Assembly: GCF_001468465.1 (NCBI RefSeq)
Contig: NZ_LNSA01000009.1
Coordinates: forward strand, 80,883-144,882
Origin: Sphingopyxis sp. H115
Lineage (GTDB): Bacteria > Pseudomonadota > Alphaproteobacteria > Sphingomonadales > Sphingomonadaceae
Direction: 5' to 3'
DNA: 64,000 bases
In this document: in pieces, positions 42,250 to 51,559 of the stretch
How the letters are laid out: the number at the start of each line of letters is the position of its first letter
Position numbering within the stretch: the first letter of the stretch is position 1
Made by a program: the position numbers and the translations under genes
Notes under the pieces: generated by a model
Told to the model about the DNA's origin: nothing
The model's input: the letters and a program-made list of their open reading frames with translations, nothing else
The model's database searches: none

Positions 42250-45200
42250 TTAGAAATTGAGCCGCACCCCGAGCTGGTAGCGCCGGTCATTCTTGAACCA
42301 GGCGTTGGGTTTCAGCGTGCCGTCGCCATCGACTTGCTGCATCAGCACGGTATCGGTGCCGAGCAGATTGGTGCCTTCCAGCACGAACTCGATATTCGCG
42401 GTCGCCCGGAGGCGAAGCGATGCGTCGAGATAGCCGGTGCTTTTCTGCCAGATCGGGAAACCCACGCAGCAATCGATCGCGGTCACCAGATATTTGGAAC
42501 GCCAGTTGTAGGCGACACGCGCCGATACCGGGCCCTTTTCATACATGCCGACGAGGTTGTAGCTGTGCTTCGAAATGCCTTCGAGCGCATTGGCCTTTAC
42601 CGTGCTGTCCTCATAGGTCAGGCCGCCGCCCGCCGTTCCGCCCGCGGTCTCGTTGGTCAAATTGACCGTCTCGATCCCGTCGTTCTTCACATAAGTGTAG
42701 TTCGCCTGCACCCCGAAGCCGTCGAACGGCGCCGGCAGGAAGTCGAAGAAGGTCTGGAAGGCGAATTCGGCGCCATAGATGCTCGCGCCATCGCCGTTGA
42801 CTGGCCGGTTGACACGGACGTCTTCGGTCACCCCGTTGTTGGTCACTTCGAGGTTGAATTGGCCCGCCTGGATATAATCGTAGAATTTCTTGTAGAAGCC
42901 CGTCGCGGTGAACGAACTCGACCGGCCGAAATAATATTCGAGCGTCAGGTCGAACTGGTCGGCGGTCATCGGTTTGAGCCCCGGATTGCCCGACTGGCCG
43001 GTATATTGCCAGTCATAGGCGATCGCCCTGCCGTTTTCGTCGCGCGTGACATTCGGGTCCGAAAAATCATTGAGGTTCGGTGTGAGGCGATTCACCGTCA
43101 GGAAATTGCGGAGCAGCCCGAAATCGGGGCGCGACATCGCCCGCGAATAGGCGAAACGCGACACCAGCCTGTCGGTCAGGTCGAACTTGATGTTGAAGCT
43201 GGGCAGCGCGTGGAAATGGTTGACCTTGGTCGTGCCGGCAACGGTCGCGCCATTGCCGAAATCAATCTCCCGCTGCGTGACGACGCAGCCCGACGAGGCT
43301 GTCGGGCGCGGCGGCGGGCCGGGATCGATCCCTTCCTCGCAAAGGAGCCCGGTCGGCGTGAAGGGAACGGGCAAGGTGGTCGCACCCACCGTATCGTCAC
43401 GCGTCCAGACGAGGCGGACGCCGATGTTGCCCGAGACCGGCACGCCGCCGATGGCGAGGCTGTCGCCGCCGAACTTCGCCATCGCATAGGCGGCGATGGT
43501 GCGCTCGCTGACCCGGTGGACTTCGCTCGGGAAATAGCAGCCGAAGGCCTTCTCGATCGTCTCCGCGCCGCGATACCCCTCGCCCGAACAGACGGGATAA
43601 TAATCGCCCACGCCGATCGACGGCCGCCCGAGCGCCGCCGCAAGCTGTTCGCGGTTCGACAACATGTCCATGTTGAAGAAGGCGAAGCTGTTGTGGTTGA
43701 TCTGGTTGCCGGCGAAGAAATCGCCGCTGAAGGCGTGGAGCCCGTTGGTGCCGGGCGCATAGGCGGGGCTATCGATGTTGAAATAGGGCGCCTGCGTATA
43801 GGTCCAGGTGTTCGAGATATTCGCCCAGTTATAGGCGCCCCAGCGCACCGTCTGATCGCGATCGGCATAGCGCGCGCCGACCTTGATGGCGTCGAGCCAA
43901 CCCGAATCGACATCATATTCGACGTCGGCGCGGAACGCGACTTCCTCGCCGTCGCTGTCCTCGGTGTGATCGGTGATCGCGTAATAGAAATAATTGTTCG
44001 GGTTGTTCAGCCCGCCGCTCGACAAATTGATATTCTCGGCCTGGTTGGGCAGGAATTCGAGGCGCGGGTATTTCCCGGTCAGGTCGACGAACGTGTCGGC
44101 GAAGGTCCGCGCGGTGACCGACGCGTTATAGTTTTTGACGCTGGCATCGACATATTGGCCGTCGAGCGTGACGCGCAGCCGGTCCGAAACATCCCAGCGG
44201 AAATTGAGGCCGAAATCCTGGGTGATCTGCTTGTTCTTGAGCGCGTTCGCCGCGGTGTCGACCTGCGGCGCGCGCTGGGCGACACAGGATTCCCAGCCGT
44301 AGCAGCGGTTGAAAAAGGCTTCGCCATCTTCGTTCAGCCCCAGACCGCGTTCGTCGCCGGGATTGTCGCCGACATAGCCCGCCGGCGACGACCACCAGCC
44401 GCTGAGAAAATTGCCGTCGTCGTCGAACTGGAACGGCGCGGTGCCGGTGAGCGGGTTCACCAGCGTCGGATCGGTAACCTGATAGTCGCTCGGCTGCCCG
44501 TAGACGCTGAACGCGCTCGAGTAGATCGCATGCTCGCGCCAGCTGTTGTTGTACTGCGAGCGCAGATACTGGCCGGTCAGTTCCATGTCGCCGTCGTTCG
44601 AGCGCCACTGGAAAGCCGCCGAGATACCGTAGCGTTTGCGGTCATATTCATTGTCGCGCATGTAGATGCCGCTGGGAATATATTGCTTCCCGGGACCGAA
44701 CACGCCGTCGAAGATCGCCATACGGTCGAACTGGATGCCCTGGCTCGCGGTGATCGCATGCGAATAGGCGCCGTTGAGCATCAGCCCGAGTTCACCGATT
44801 CCGGTCTGCCAGCGATCCGAAACGATGCCCGAGATTTCGGGCGTCGATTTCTGCGCAATGTCGCCATAGGTATTCTTGATCGAAATCGAGACGAGCCGGC
44901 CGTCCTGATCGAACGGCACGCGCGTGCGCAGATTGACCGTGCCCGCGATGCCACCCTCGATCAAATCGGCGGTCTGATTCTTGTAGGTGTCGATGCCGCC
45001 GAGAAGTTCGGGCGAGATGTCCTGCCAGCTGAGGCCGCGCGAGCTGTTCGCGCTGAAGGTATCGCGGCCGTTGAATTCGGATCGGACCTGATTGAGGCCG
45101 CGGATGATCACGCCAGAGGGTTCGGCCGAGAAGTGCGAGGTGTCGTCGGTGCCCGCGAAACGGATGACGGTGATGCCGGGAACGCGCTGCAAGGCTTCGG

Positions 45201-45471
45201 CCACCGACTTGTCGGGGAAGGAGCCGATATCCTCGGCCGTGATCGAATCGACGACCGTATCGGCGTTGCGCTTGCGGTTCTGCGCCGACTCAAGGTTGGC
45301 GCGAATGCCGGTGACGACGATGTCGTCGGGATTTTCCTCGTCCGCTGATACGGGCGCACTGTTTTCCTGCGCCGCGGCGGGCAGGATCATCGCGCTCGCG
45401 AGCGCCGCGCCGCATATACCGTGCAGCAGACCGCGACCGATCCCGTTTGTTTTGGCAGGCCCCTTAACCAT
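42250..45471 (-). CDS. Large TonB-dependent receptor of the chitin/GlcNAc regulon
   Basis: 1073 residues from ATG 45471, which has GGGGGAA upstream; upstream in-frame ATGs at 45486 and 45513 are less likely. The signal peptide ends at ILPAAAQ. TonB box DDIVVTGIRANLESAQNRKR, then plug motifs ITAEDIGSFPDKSVAEALQRVPG and VIIRGLNQVRSEFNGR of the Caulobacter/Xanthomonas long TBDR family, and a large barrel with several aromatic and Cys-containing loops. In Caulobacter a member of this group takes up chito-oligosaccharides, which fits the neighbouring nagX-nagB-nagA-PTS genes and the GH18/GH20 enzymes. It diverges from nagX across two ATTGGT sites. Confidence 0.92.
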   Translation of the reverse strand: MVKGPAKTNGIGRGLLHGICGAALASAMILPAAAQENSAPVSADEENPDDIVVTGIRANLESAQNRKRNADTVVDSITAEDIGSFPDKSVAEALQRVPGITVIRFAGTDDTSHFSAEPSGVIIRGLNQVRSEFNGRDTFSANSSRGLSWQDISPELLGGIDTYKNQTADLIEGGIAGTVNLRTRVPFDQDGRLVSISIKNTYGDIAQKSTPEISGIVSDRWQTGIGELGLMLNGAYSHAITASQGIQFDRMAIFDGVFGPGKQYIPSGIYMRDNEYDRKRYGISAAFQWRSNDGDMELTGQYLRSQYNNSWREHAIYSSAFSVYGQPSDYQVTDPTLVNPLTGTAPFQFDDDGNFLSGWWSSPAGYVGDNPGDERGLGLNEDGEAFFNRCYGWESCVAQRAPQVDTAANALKNKQITQDFGLNFRWDVSDRLRVTLDGQYVDASVKNYNASVTARTFADTFVDLTGKYPRLEFLPNQAENINLSSGGLNNPNNYFYYAITDHTEDSDGEEVAFRADVEYDVDSGWLDAIKVGARYADRDQTVRWGAYNWANISNTWTYTQAPYFNIDSPAYAPGTNGLHAFSGDFFAGNQINHNSFAFFNMDMLSNREQLAAALGRPSIGVGDYYPVCSGEGYRGAETIEKAFGCYFPSEVHRVSERTIAAYAMAKFGGDSLAIGGVPVSGNIGVRLVWTRDDTVGATTLPVPFTPTGLLCEEGIDPGPPPRPTASSGCVVTQREIDFGNGATVAGTTKVNHFHALPSFNIKFDLTDRLVSRFAYSRAMSRPDFGLLRNFLTVNRLTPNLNDFSDPNVTRDENGRAIAYDWQYTGQSGNPGLKPMTADQFDLTLEYYFGRSSSFTATGFYKKFYDYIQAGQFNLEVTNNGVTEDVRVNRPVNGDGASIYGAEFAFQTFFDFLPAPFDGFGVQANYTYVKNDGIETVNLTNETAGGTAGGGLTYEDSTVKANALEGISKHSYNLVGMYEKGPVSARVAYNWRSKYLVTAIDCCVGFPIWQKSTGYLDASLRLRATANIEFVLEGTNLLGTDTVLMQQVDGDGTLKPNAWFKNDRRYQLGVRLNF

Positions 45472-45517
45472 TATAATTTCCCCCATCCAGTCGGGTCCAG
45501 ATTGCCTTCCCACAATC

Positions 45518-45554
45518 TCTATAAGACCAATTGCGTCCTTGGACTATTACCAAT
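45518..45554. promoter_or_regulatory. Two candidate NagR operators in the TBDR/nagX promoter
   Basis: TCTATAAGACCAAT (45518-45531) and GGACTATTACCAAT (45541-45554) both contain ATTGGTNNTA on the minus strand and have the same orientation 23 bases apart. They lie in the 175-base divergent region between the TBDR and nagX and could control both. Confidence 0.55.
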
Positions 45555-45646
45555 AGACTACAAATCCAACGCGCTGTCCATTGCAAATTTATGGCAGCGC
45601 AAAGATGTCGCCCAGGGCGGGCGGCGAAGACGGGGGAGGCACAGCC

Positions 45647-46729
45647 ATGCGATTGATTTCACTCGACGTCCTGCGGGGGCTAACCGTCGCCGGGATGATC
45701 CTCGTCAATTCCGCGGCGGCGATGAAATATGGCGCCGAAGCCAATGTCGCCCCGATCTTGCTCCACGTCAGCTGGGACGGGCTGACGATCGCCGACCTCG
45801 TTTTTCCAGGCTTTTTGACGATGGTCGGGATCGCCATTCCCTTTTCGCTGCGCAATGCCACGCTTGATTCGGCGCAGCGTCGCCATATCCTCGGGCGGAC
45901 CGGGCGCCTGCTCCTTCTGGGCTTCATCCTCAGCAATCTCTATTGGTTCGCCAGCTTCGCCACGGGCGACTGGCGCCTGTTCGGCGTGCTCCAGCGAATC
46001 GGACTCGTCTATGGCGCCTGCGCGCTTCTGTTCCTGCTCGTCGGCCCACGCGCGCGGATGATCGCCATCGCAGCGATTCTGGCGCTTTACTGGCCGCTGG
46101 CCCTGCTTCCCTCGCTCGACGGGCTGGCGACCGATATCTGGGTGCGCGGCCATAATTTCGTCGCGTCGGTCGACCGCCTGCTCCTCGGAACGCACCTTTA
46201 TGTGCAAGGTCCCGAAGGCTATGATCCCGAAGGGATAATCGGCACCCTGCCCGCGATCGCGCAGGGCCTGATCGGCGTCGCGGTCGGCGAAATGCTTATC
46301 CGTCGCCAGGGGCTCGCCACACGCAAGCTCGCGATGATCGGCGCCGCAATGCTGGTGGTCGGCGGTGTCTGGAGCCTCGCATTCCCGATCGTTAAGGATA
46401 TCTGGTCGAGCAGCTTCGTGCTCGTCACGAGCGGCATCACGATCCTCGCGCTTGCGTTGCTTCACCATTGGCTCGATCGCGAGGGCCGCCAGCCTGGTGT
46501 GGCCGCGACCGTGATGCTGGCCTTCGGCGCAAATGCGATCGCGGCCTACACACTGCACCAGGTCACCGCCGGCGTCGTTACCTGGGACCTGTTGCTGCTG
46601 CCGTTCCGGGCGCTGCGTGAACCGCTCGGCGATCCGGTCGCATCGCTGCTGCCGATCCTTCTTTACATGCTGCTGATCTGGGGCGCGATGGAATGGCTGC
46701 GCCGGAAGAATTGGATCATCAAGATCTGA
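45647..46729 (+). CDS. nagX: NagX-like membrane protein (HGSNAT/DUF5009 family)
   Basis: 360 residues from ATG 45647, which follows GGGGGAGG. The protein is polytopic with about ten helices. MRLISLDVLRGLTVAGMILVN and WDGLTIADLVFPGFLTMVGIAIPFSL are diagnostic of the family related to heparan-alpha-glucosaminide N-acetyltransferase. Members inside nag clusters are called NagX and are thought to move or modify GlcNAc in the inner membrane. Here it coexists with a complete GlcNAc PTS, so it may serve glucosamine acetylation or an alternative transport step. It ends 93 bases before nagB-II. Confidence 0.85.
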   Translation: MRLISLDVLRGLTVAGMILVNSAAAMKYGAEANVAPILLHVSWDGLTIADLVFPGFLTMVGIAIPFSLRNATLDSAQRRHILGRTGRLLLLGFILSNLYWFASFATGDWRLFGVLQRIGLVYGACALLFLLVGPRARMIAIAAILALYWPLALLPSLDGLATDIWVRGHNFVASVDRLLLGTHLYVQGPEGYDPEGIIGTLPAIAQGLIGVAVGEMLIRRQGLATRKLAMIGAAMLVVGGVWSLAFPIVKDIWSSSFVLVTSGITILALALLHHWLDREGRQPGVAATVMLAFGANAIAAYTLHQVTAGVVTWDLLLLPFRALREPLGDPVASLLPILLYMLLIWGAMEWLRRKNWIIKI

Positions 46730-46766
46730 CCGCGCCAACATACCGCTTGATGAGATATATATAACC

Positions 46767-46780
46767 TATATAGTACCAAT
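46767..46780. promoter_or_regulatory. Candidate NagR operator upstream of nagB-II
   Basis: TATATAGTACCAAT carries ATTGGTNNTA on the minus strand, 42 bases before the nagB-II start in the AT-rich nagX-nagB gap. Confidence 0.5.
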
Positions 46781-46822
46781 ATCGCGAGCACTCCACCGAC
46801 GCTCGACCGGAGACGATGTACG

Positions 46823-47857
46823 ATGCTGAACGCCGCCCTCGACGGACGACAGACGCTGATGGAGCAGGAAGCGCGCGAGGCGGCGGAGGCCGTGGCCAAT
46901 ATGCTCGCCGCGAATCGCGATGCCTTCGCGGCGATCGGCCGGCGCCTGCGCGCCTCGCCGCCCACGGCGGTCGTCACCTGCGCGCGCGGCTCGTCGGATC
47001 ATGCCGCGACCTATGCCAAATATCTGATCGAAACGATGACGGGAACGCCGACGGCATCGGCCGCGCTGTCGATCGCGTCGCTGTATGACGCGCCCGCCGT
47101 TGCCGGCAACCGCCTGTGTCTCGCCATATCGCAATCGGGCCAGAGCCCCGACCTGCTCGCTGCTGTCGAGCAGCAACGCGATGCCGGCGCCTTCGTCGTC
47201 GCGCTGGTGAATGCCGAAGGCTCGCCGCTCGCGGACCTTGCCGACGTGGTGATCCCGCTCTCCGCCGGGGTCGAGCGATCGGTCGCTGCGACCAAATCCT
47301 ATATCGCCTCGCTCGCCGCCATCGCCGCACTCGTCGCCGCCTGGGCCGAAGACAAGGCGCTCGATGCCGCGCTGATCGCCCTACCCCGCCAGCTTATGCG
47401 GGCGTTCGCGCTCGACTGGGGGCCCGCTATCCCCGCGTTTCAGCGCGCGACCAACCTGTTCGTTCTCGGCCGCGGCTATGGGCTGGGCGCCGCGCAGGAG
47501 GCCGCGCTCAAGTTCAAGGAGACGTCGGGGCTTCACGCCGAAAGCTTCAGTTCGGCCGAGGTCCGCCACGGCCCGATGGCGATCGTCGGCGATGCCTTTC
47601 ATGTCCTGGCATTCGGCGGCACCGACCGCGCGGCCGCTGGCGTCCGCGACGTCGCCGACGAATTTCGCGCGCGCGGCGCGACGGTGCTGCTCGCCGACCC
47701 CGAAAATGGCGACCTGCCTGCCATCGCCGGTCACCCGGCGATCGAACCGATCCTGATGATCCAGAGCTTTTACCGCATGGCGAGCGCGCTCGCGCTCGCG
47801 CGCGGCCGCGACCCCGACTCGCCTCCGCACCTCAACAAGGTTACCGAGACTTTATGA
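46823..47857 (+). CDS. nagB-II: Glucosamine-6-phosphate deaminase, GlmS-like (NagB-II)
   Basis: 344 residues with two SIS domains and no glutaminase domain. SIS 1 has TCARGSSDHAATYAKYLIE and AISQSGQSPDLLAAVE; SIS 2 has VLGRGYGLGAAQEAALKFKE and the phosphosugar motif SSAEVRHGPMAIV; the C-terminus is SPPHLNKVTETL, as in isomerising GlmS. This arrangement is the NagB-II deaminase that converts GlcN-6-P to fructose-6-P and ammonia. It overlaps nagA by four bases (ATGA). Confidence 0.92.
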   Translation: MLNAALDGRQTLMEQEAREAAEAVANMLAANRDAFAAIGRRLRASPPTAVVTCARGSSDHAATYAKYLIETMTGTPTASAALSIASLYDAPAVAGNRLCLAISQSGQSPDLLAAVEQQRDAGAFVVALVNAEGSPLADLADVVIPLSAGVERSVAATKSYIASLAAIAALVAAWAEDKALDAALIALPRQLMRAFALDWGPAIPAFQRATNLFVLGRGYGLGAAQEAALKFKETSGLHAESFSSAEVRHGPMAIVGDAFHVLAFGGTDRAAAGVRDVADEFRARGATVLLADPENGDLPAIAGHPAIEPILMIQSFYRMASALALARGRDPDSPPHLNKVTETL

Positions 47858-49020
47858 TCTTTCGTTTCCACAACGGACGGGTCGCGTTGCCGGCCGGCAC
47901 CGTCGGCGCGGTCGATATCGCCATCGCCGACGGCATCGTTTCCGCCGTGTTGCCCGCCGGCGACGCCGTGGCGCATCGCGAGATCGACCTCGACGGCGGG
48001 TGGCTGCTCCCAGGCTTCGTCGATACGCAGGTCAATGGCGGCGGCGGCGTGTTGTTCAACGACCAGGTCGATGTCGCCGCGATCGCCGCGATCGGCGCCG
48101 CGCACGCGCGGTTCGGCACGACGGCGTTCCTGCCGACCCTGATCAGCGACACGCCCGCGCAGATCGCCGCGGCGCTCGCTGCGGTCGACGCCGCGATCGA
48201 CCGGGGCGTCCCCGGGCTCGTCGGCATCCATATCGAAGGTCCATTTATCAACGAGGTAAAGCGCGGCATTCACGAAGCGCACCGGATCCGTCGCCTCGAT
48301 GCCGACATATTGGCGACGCTAACCGCGCCGCATCGTGGGCGCGTGATGCTGACACTCGCGCCCGAATTGTGTGACGAAGCGGACATCCGCACGCTCGTCC
48401 GCCACGGTGTGATCGTCAGCGCGGGGCATAGCGACGCGACCTATGACGAGGCGCAGAGGGCGATTGCCGCCGGGCTGTCGGGCTTCACCCATTTGTTCAA
48501 CGCGATGTCGCCGCTGCACCATCGCAATCCGGGCGCGGTCGGTGCGGCATTCGATTCCGATAGTTTTTGCGGGTTGATCGTCGACGACGTCCACCTCCAT
48601 CCCGCGGTCGTCCGGCTAGCGGTTCGCGCGAAGGGCAAGGAGCGCATCATGCTCGTCACCGACGCGATGCCGAGCGTTGGCACCGACGTCAGCGAATTTA
48701 CCCTGCAGGGCAAACGCATCGCGGTGAAGGACGGCGTCTGCATTTTCGAGGACGGCACGCTCGCGGGCACGCATCTCGACATGGCATCGGCGCTGCGCAA
48801 GACGATCGAGGTCACCGGGCTGCCGGTGCCCGATGTGTCCGCGATGGCAAGCGCGACGCCCGCGGCCTTCCTGTCGTTGCAAGACCGCATCGGGTCGATC
48901 GCGCCGGGGCAGCGCGCCGACTGGGTCTGGCTCGATGCCGCGCTCGAACCGTGCGCGACATGGATCGACGGCCAGATTGTTTCGCAGGCCGCACCGGACA
49001 TGGCGCAAGCCGCGCAATGA
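47854..49020 (+). CDS. nagA: N-acetylglucosamine-6-phosphate deacetylase
   Basis: 388 residues from ATG 47854 overlapping the nagB-II stop. Amidohydrolase landmarks are all there: GFVDTQVNGGGGVLFND, the metal-binding Glu in GIHIEGPFIN, HSDATYDEA, THLFNAMSPLHHRNPG and catalytic Asp in VTDAMPSVGTD. It removes acetate from GlcNAc-6-P made by the PTS and feeds NagB-II. The PTS gene starts 49 bases downstream. Confidence 0.95.
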   Translation: MIFRFHNGRVALPAGTVGAVDIAIADGIVSAVLPAGDAVAHREIDLDGGWLLPGFVDTQVNGGGGVLFNDQVDVAAIAAIGAAHARFGTTAFLPTLISDTPAQIAAALAAVDAAIDRGVPGLVGIHIEGPFINEVKRGIHEAHRIRRLDADILATLTAPHRGRVMLTLAPELCDEADIRTLVRHGVIVSAGHSDATYDEAQRAIAAGLSGFTHLFNAMSPLHHRNPGAVGAAFDSDSFCGLIVDDVHLHPAVVRLAVRAKGKERIMLVTDAMPSVGTDVSEFTLQGKRIAVKDGVCIFEDGTLAGTHLDMASALRKTIEVTGLPVPDVSAMASATPAAFLSLQDRIGSIAPGQRADWVWLDAALEPCATWIDGQIVSQAAPDMAQAAQ

Positions 49021-49069
49021 TGCACAAGCCGCACGACAAGAAGCGGCGGAAGTTTTGGGGATTATAGCC

Positions 49070-51559
49070 ATGGGCCTGATCATCACCTCGCCGGTCAGAG
49101 GGTGGGCGACGACACTGGACGACGTTCCCGATCCGGTCTTTGCGCAGCGGATGATGGGCGACGGCGTCGCGATCCAGCCGCTCGGCGATACGGTCGTCGC
49201 GCCGTTCGACGGCGAGGTCGTGACGCTGCACGAAGCCGGCCATGCCGTGTCGCTGCGCAGCGCCGAGGGGGTCGAGATACTGATCCATATCGGGCTCGAT
49301 ACAGTGATGCTGAAGGGCGAAGGCTTCACGCCGCTGGTCGCGATGGGCCAGACGGTCTCGCGCGGCGACCCGCTGATCCGGTTCGATATCGACGCCGTCG
49401 CGCTCGCGGCGACGAGCCTGATTACGCCGGTGATCGTGACCAACGCCGAAGCCTTTGCGATCGGCCGCCGCACAACCGGCGCGGCGGTCGGCGCGTGCGA
49501 GGCGCTGATGACGCTCGTGCCCGTGCAGGCCGAAGCGCGCCGCCGCTCGGACGACGGCACCGTCGTCGAACAGGCGGTGACGCTGTCGCTGCCGCACGGT
49601 ATCCACGCCCGCCCCGCCGCGCGGATCGGCGAGGCGGCGCGCAGGTTCGAAGCCGAAGTGCACCTGGTGAAGGGCGACAAGCGCGGCGATGTGCGCAGCA
49701 CGGTCGCGCTGCTCGCTCTCGGCACGGCGTTGGGCGACGAAATTATCGTGCAAGCACGCGGCGACGATGCCGAAGCGGCGCTCGCCGCCATCGTCGCGCT
49801 TCTTGCGACCGACATGGGAGAGGCGCGGCCAGCGGCCGCGCACCCGGCTGCTGCCGCTTCGGCCGCACCGCTCCGCGCTGGACAGATCGGCGGCGTGATC
49901 GCGTCGCCCGGTCTCGCCATGGGCCCGGCCGCGCGGCTGTTCCAGGCGGACATTGCAGTTGCGCGCGAAGGAAGTGGCGCGGAGCAAGAGGGGGCCGCCT
50001 TGATCGCAGCGCGCAGCGACGTTCGCGCGGCCATCGCAGCGCGCGCCGACGCGGCGGGCGGCGGCGTCGCCTCGGTCATGCAGGCGCATCTCGCGCTGAT
50101 CGACGATCCCGAGTTGATTGCCGCAGCCGAAAAGCGGATCGCGAACGGGCACAGCGCGGGTTTCGCCTGGCGCGGCGCGATCCACGACCAGATCGACGCG
50201 ATCCGCGCAACGGGCAATGCCCATCTGATCGAGCGCATCGACGATCTGGTCGATATCGAGCGGCAGATGCTCGCGGTGCTGACCGGCACGCCGCTTGACG
50301 GGGCGAATATCGCGGCAGGGGCGATCGTCGTGGCCGAGGACCTGTTGCCGTCGCAGCTTGTGGCGCTGGCGGCGCAAAGGCCCGCCGGCATCTGCCTCCG
50401 GCGCGGCGGCCCGACGTCGCACGTCGCGATCCTTTGCGCGGGCATGGGGTTGCCTGCCATCGTCGCGATGGGCGACGCACTCGATGCGGTCGACGATGGC
50501 GAACCGCTCTTGCTCGACGCCGAACTCGGTCATGTCACGCTCGCCCCGTCGGCCGCCGATAGCGATGCCTTCGCCACGCGGCTTGCCAAACGCGACGTCC
50601 GCCGCGCCGCCGCACAGGCGGCCGCGAACGACGCGTGTCGCAGCGCCGACGGCACGCGCATCGAAATCTTCGCCAATGTCGGCAGCGTCGACGAGGCACA
50701 GACCGCCGCGAAGCAGGGCGCCGAGGGATCGGGGCTCGTCCGCAGCGAATTCCTGTTTCTCGATCGCGAGACCGCGCCGTCGGAAGGCGAACAGCGTGCC
50801 GCCTATCAAGGGATTGCCGACGCGCTCGCCGGCAAGCCCGTGATCGTCCGGCTGCTTGATATCGGCGGCGACAAGCCTGCCGCCTATATTCCGATCGACG
50901 CCGAAGACAATCCGGCGCTCGGCCAGCGCGGCATACGGGTGGCGCTTGTACGGCCCGACCTGCTCGCAACGCAGCTGCGCGCGATCCTTCGCGTCGAGCC
51001 CCCGGGTCAGTGCAAGATCATGATTCCGATGGTCGCGAGCGTTGACGAACTCAGGCAGGTGCGCGTGATCGTCGAGCGGCTGCGCGGCGAGATGGGGATC
51101 GCGGCGCCCGTCGAGGTCGGGGTGATGGTCGAAACCCCGGCTGCGGCGATGACCGCCGACCTGCTTGCCGCCGAGGCCGATTTCCTGTCGATCGGCACCA
51201 ACGACCTCACCCAATATGTCCTCGCGATGGATCGCGGCAACCCCGCGGTCGCCGCCGGGGTCGATGCGATGCACCCCGCGGTGCTGCGCATGATCGGCGA
51301 AACGTGCCGCCTTGCCGCGGTCCACGGCCGCTGGGTTGGCGTCTGCGGCGGGCTCGCCTCCGACCCCGCGGCGCTGCCGATCCTCGTCGGATTGGGCGTG
51401 ACCGAATTGTCGGCGGTACCGGGGTTCGTCGCGGAGGCAAAACAGATCGTGCGCGGGCTCTCCCTGCCCGAGACGCAGGCGCACGCCGCGCTGGCGCTGC
51501 AATGCAAGTCGGCGGCGGAGGTGCGCGCGCTCGCCCGCGCGTTCGAGGAGACACGGTGA
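49070..51559 (+). CDS. Fused PTS protein EIIA(Glc-type)-HPr-EI (NagF-like)
   Basis: 829 residues from ATG 49070, which follows TTTTGGGGA. Three phosphotransfer modules stand in order. EIIA, about 1-145, has phospho-His73 in LIHIGLDTVML. HPr, about 165-250, has phospho-His179 in LPHGIHARPAA. EI, about 270-829, has phospho-His451 in RGGPTSHVAIL and the PEP-binding end FLSIGTNDLTQYVLAMDRGN. The protein carries phosphate from PEP to NagE, so the whole GlcNAc PTS needs only two polypeptides. Similar fusions occur in caulobacters and xanthomonads. It overlaps nagE by one base. Confidence 0.95.
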   Translation: MGLIITSPVRGWATTLDDVPDPVFAQRMMGDGVAIQPLGDTVVAPFDGEVVTLHEAGHAVSLRSAEGVEILIHIGLDTVMLKGEGFTPLVAMGQTVSRGDPLIRFDIDAVALAATSLITPVIVTNAEAFAIGRRTTGAAVGACEALMTLVPVQAEARRRSDDGTVVEQAVTLSLPHGIHARPAARIGEAARRFEAEVHLVKGDKRGDVRSTVALLALGTALGDEIIVQARGDDAEAALAAIVALLATDMGEARPAAAHPAAAASAAPLRAGQIGGVIASPGLAMGPAARLFQADIAVAREGSGAEQEGAALIAARSDVRAAIAARADAAGGGVASVMQAHLALIDDPELIAAAEKRIANGHSAGFAWRGAIHDQIDAIRATGNAHLIERIDDLVDIERQMLAVLTGTPLDGANIAAGAIVVAEDLLPSQLVALAAQRPAGICLRRGGPTSHVAILCAGMGLPAIVAMGDALDAVDDGEPLLLDAELGHVTLAPSAADSDAFATRLAKRDVRRAAAQAAANDACRSADGTRIEIFANVGSVDEAQTAAKQGAEGSGLVRSEFLFLDRETAPSEGEQRAAYQGIADALAGKPVIVRLLDIGGDKPAAYIPIDAEDNPALGQRGIRVALVRPDLLATQLRAILRVEPPGQCKIMIPMVASVDELRQVRVIVERLRGEMGIAAPVEVGVMVETPAAAMTADLLAAEADFLSIGTNDLTQYVLAMDRGNPAVAAGVDAMHPAVLRMIGETCRLAAVHGRWVGVCGGLASDPAALPILVGLGVTELSAVPGFVAEAKQIVRGLSLPETQAHAALALQCKSAAEVRALARAFEETR

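Noticed and set aside
42334..45348. Plus-strand open frame of about 1000 codons opposite the large TBDR
   Set aside because: The minus-strand frame encodes a complete TBDR; the antisense product has no recognisable motif.
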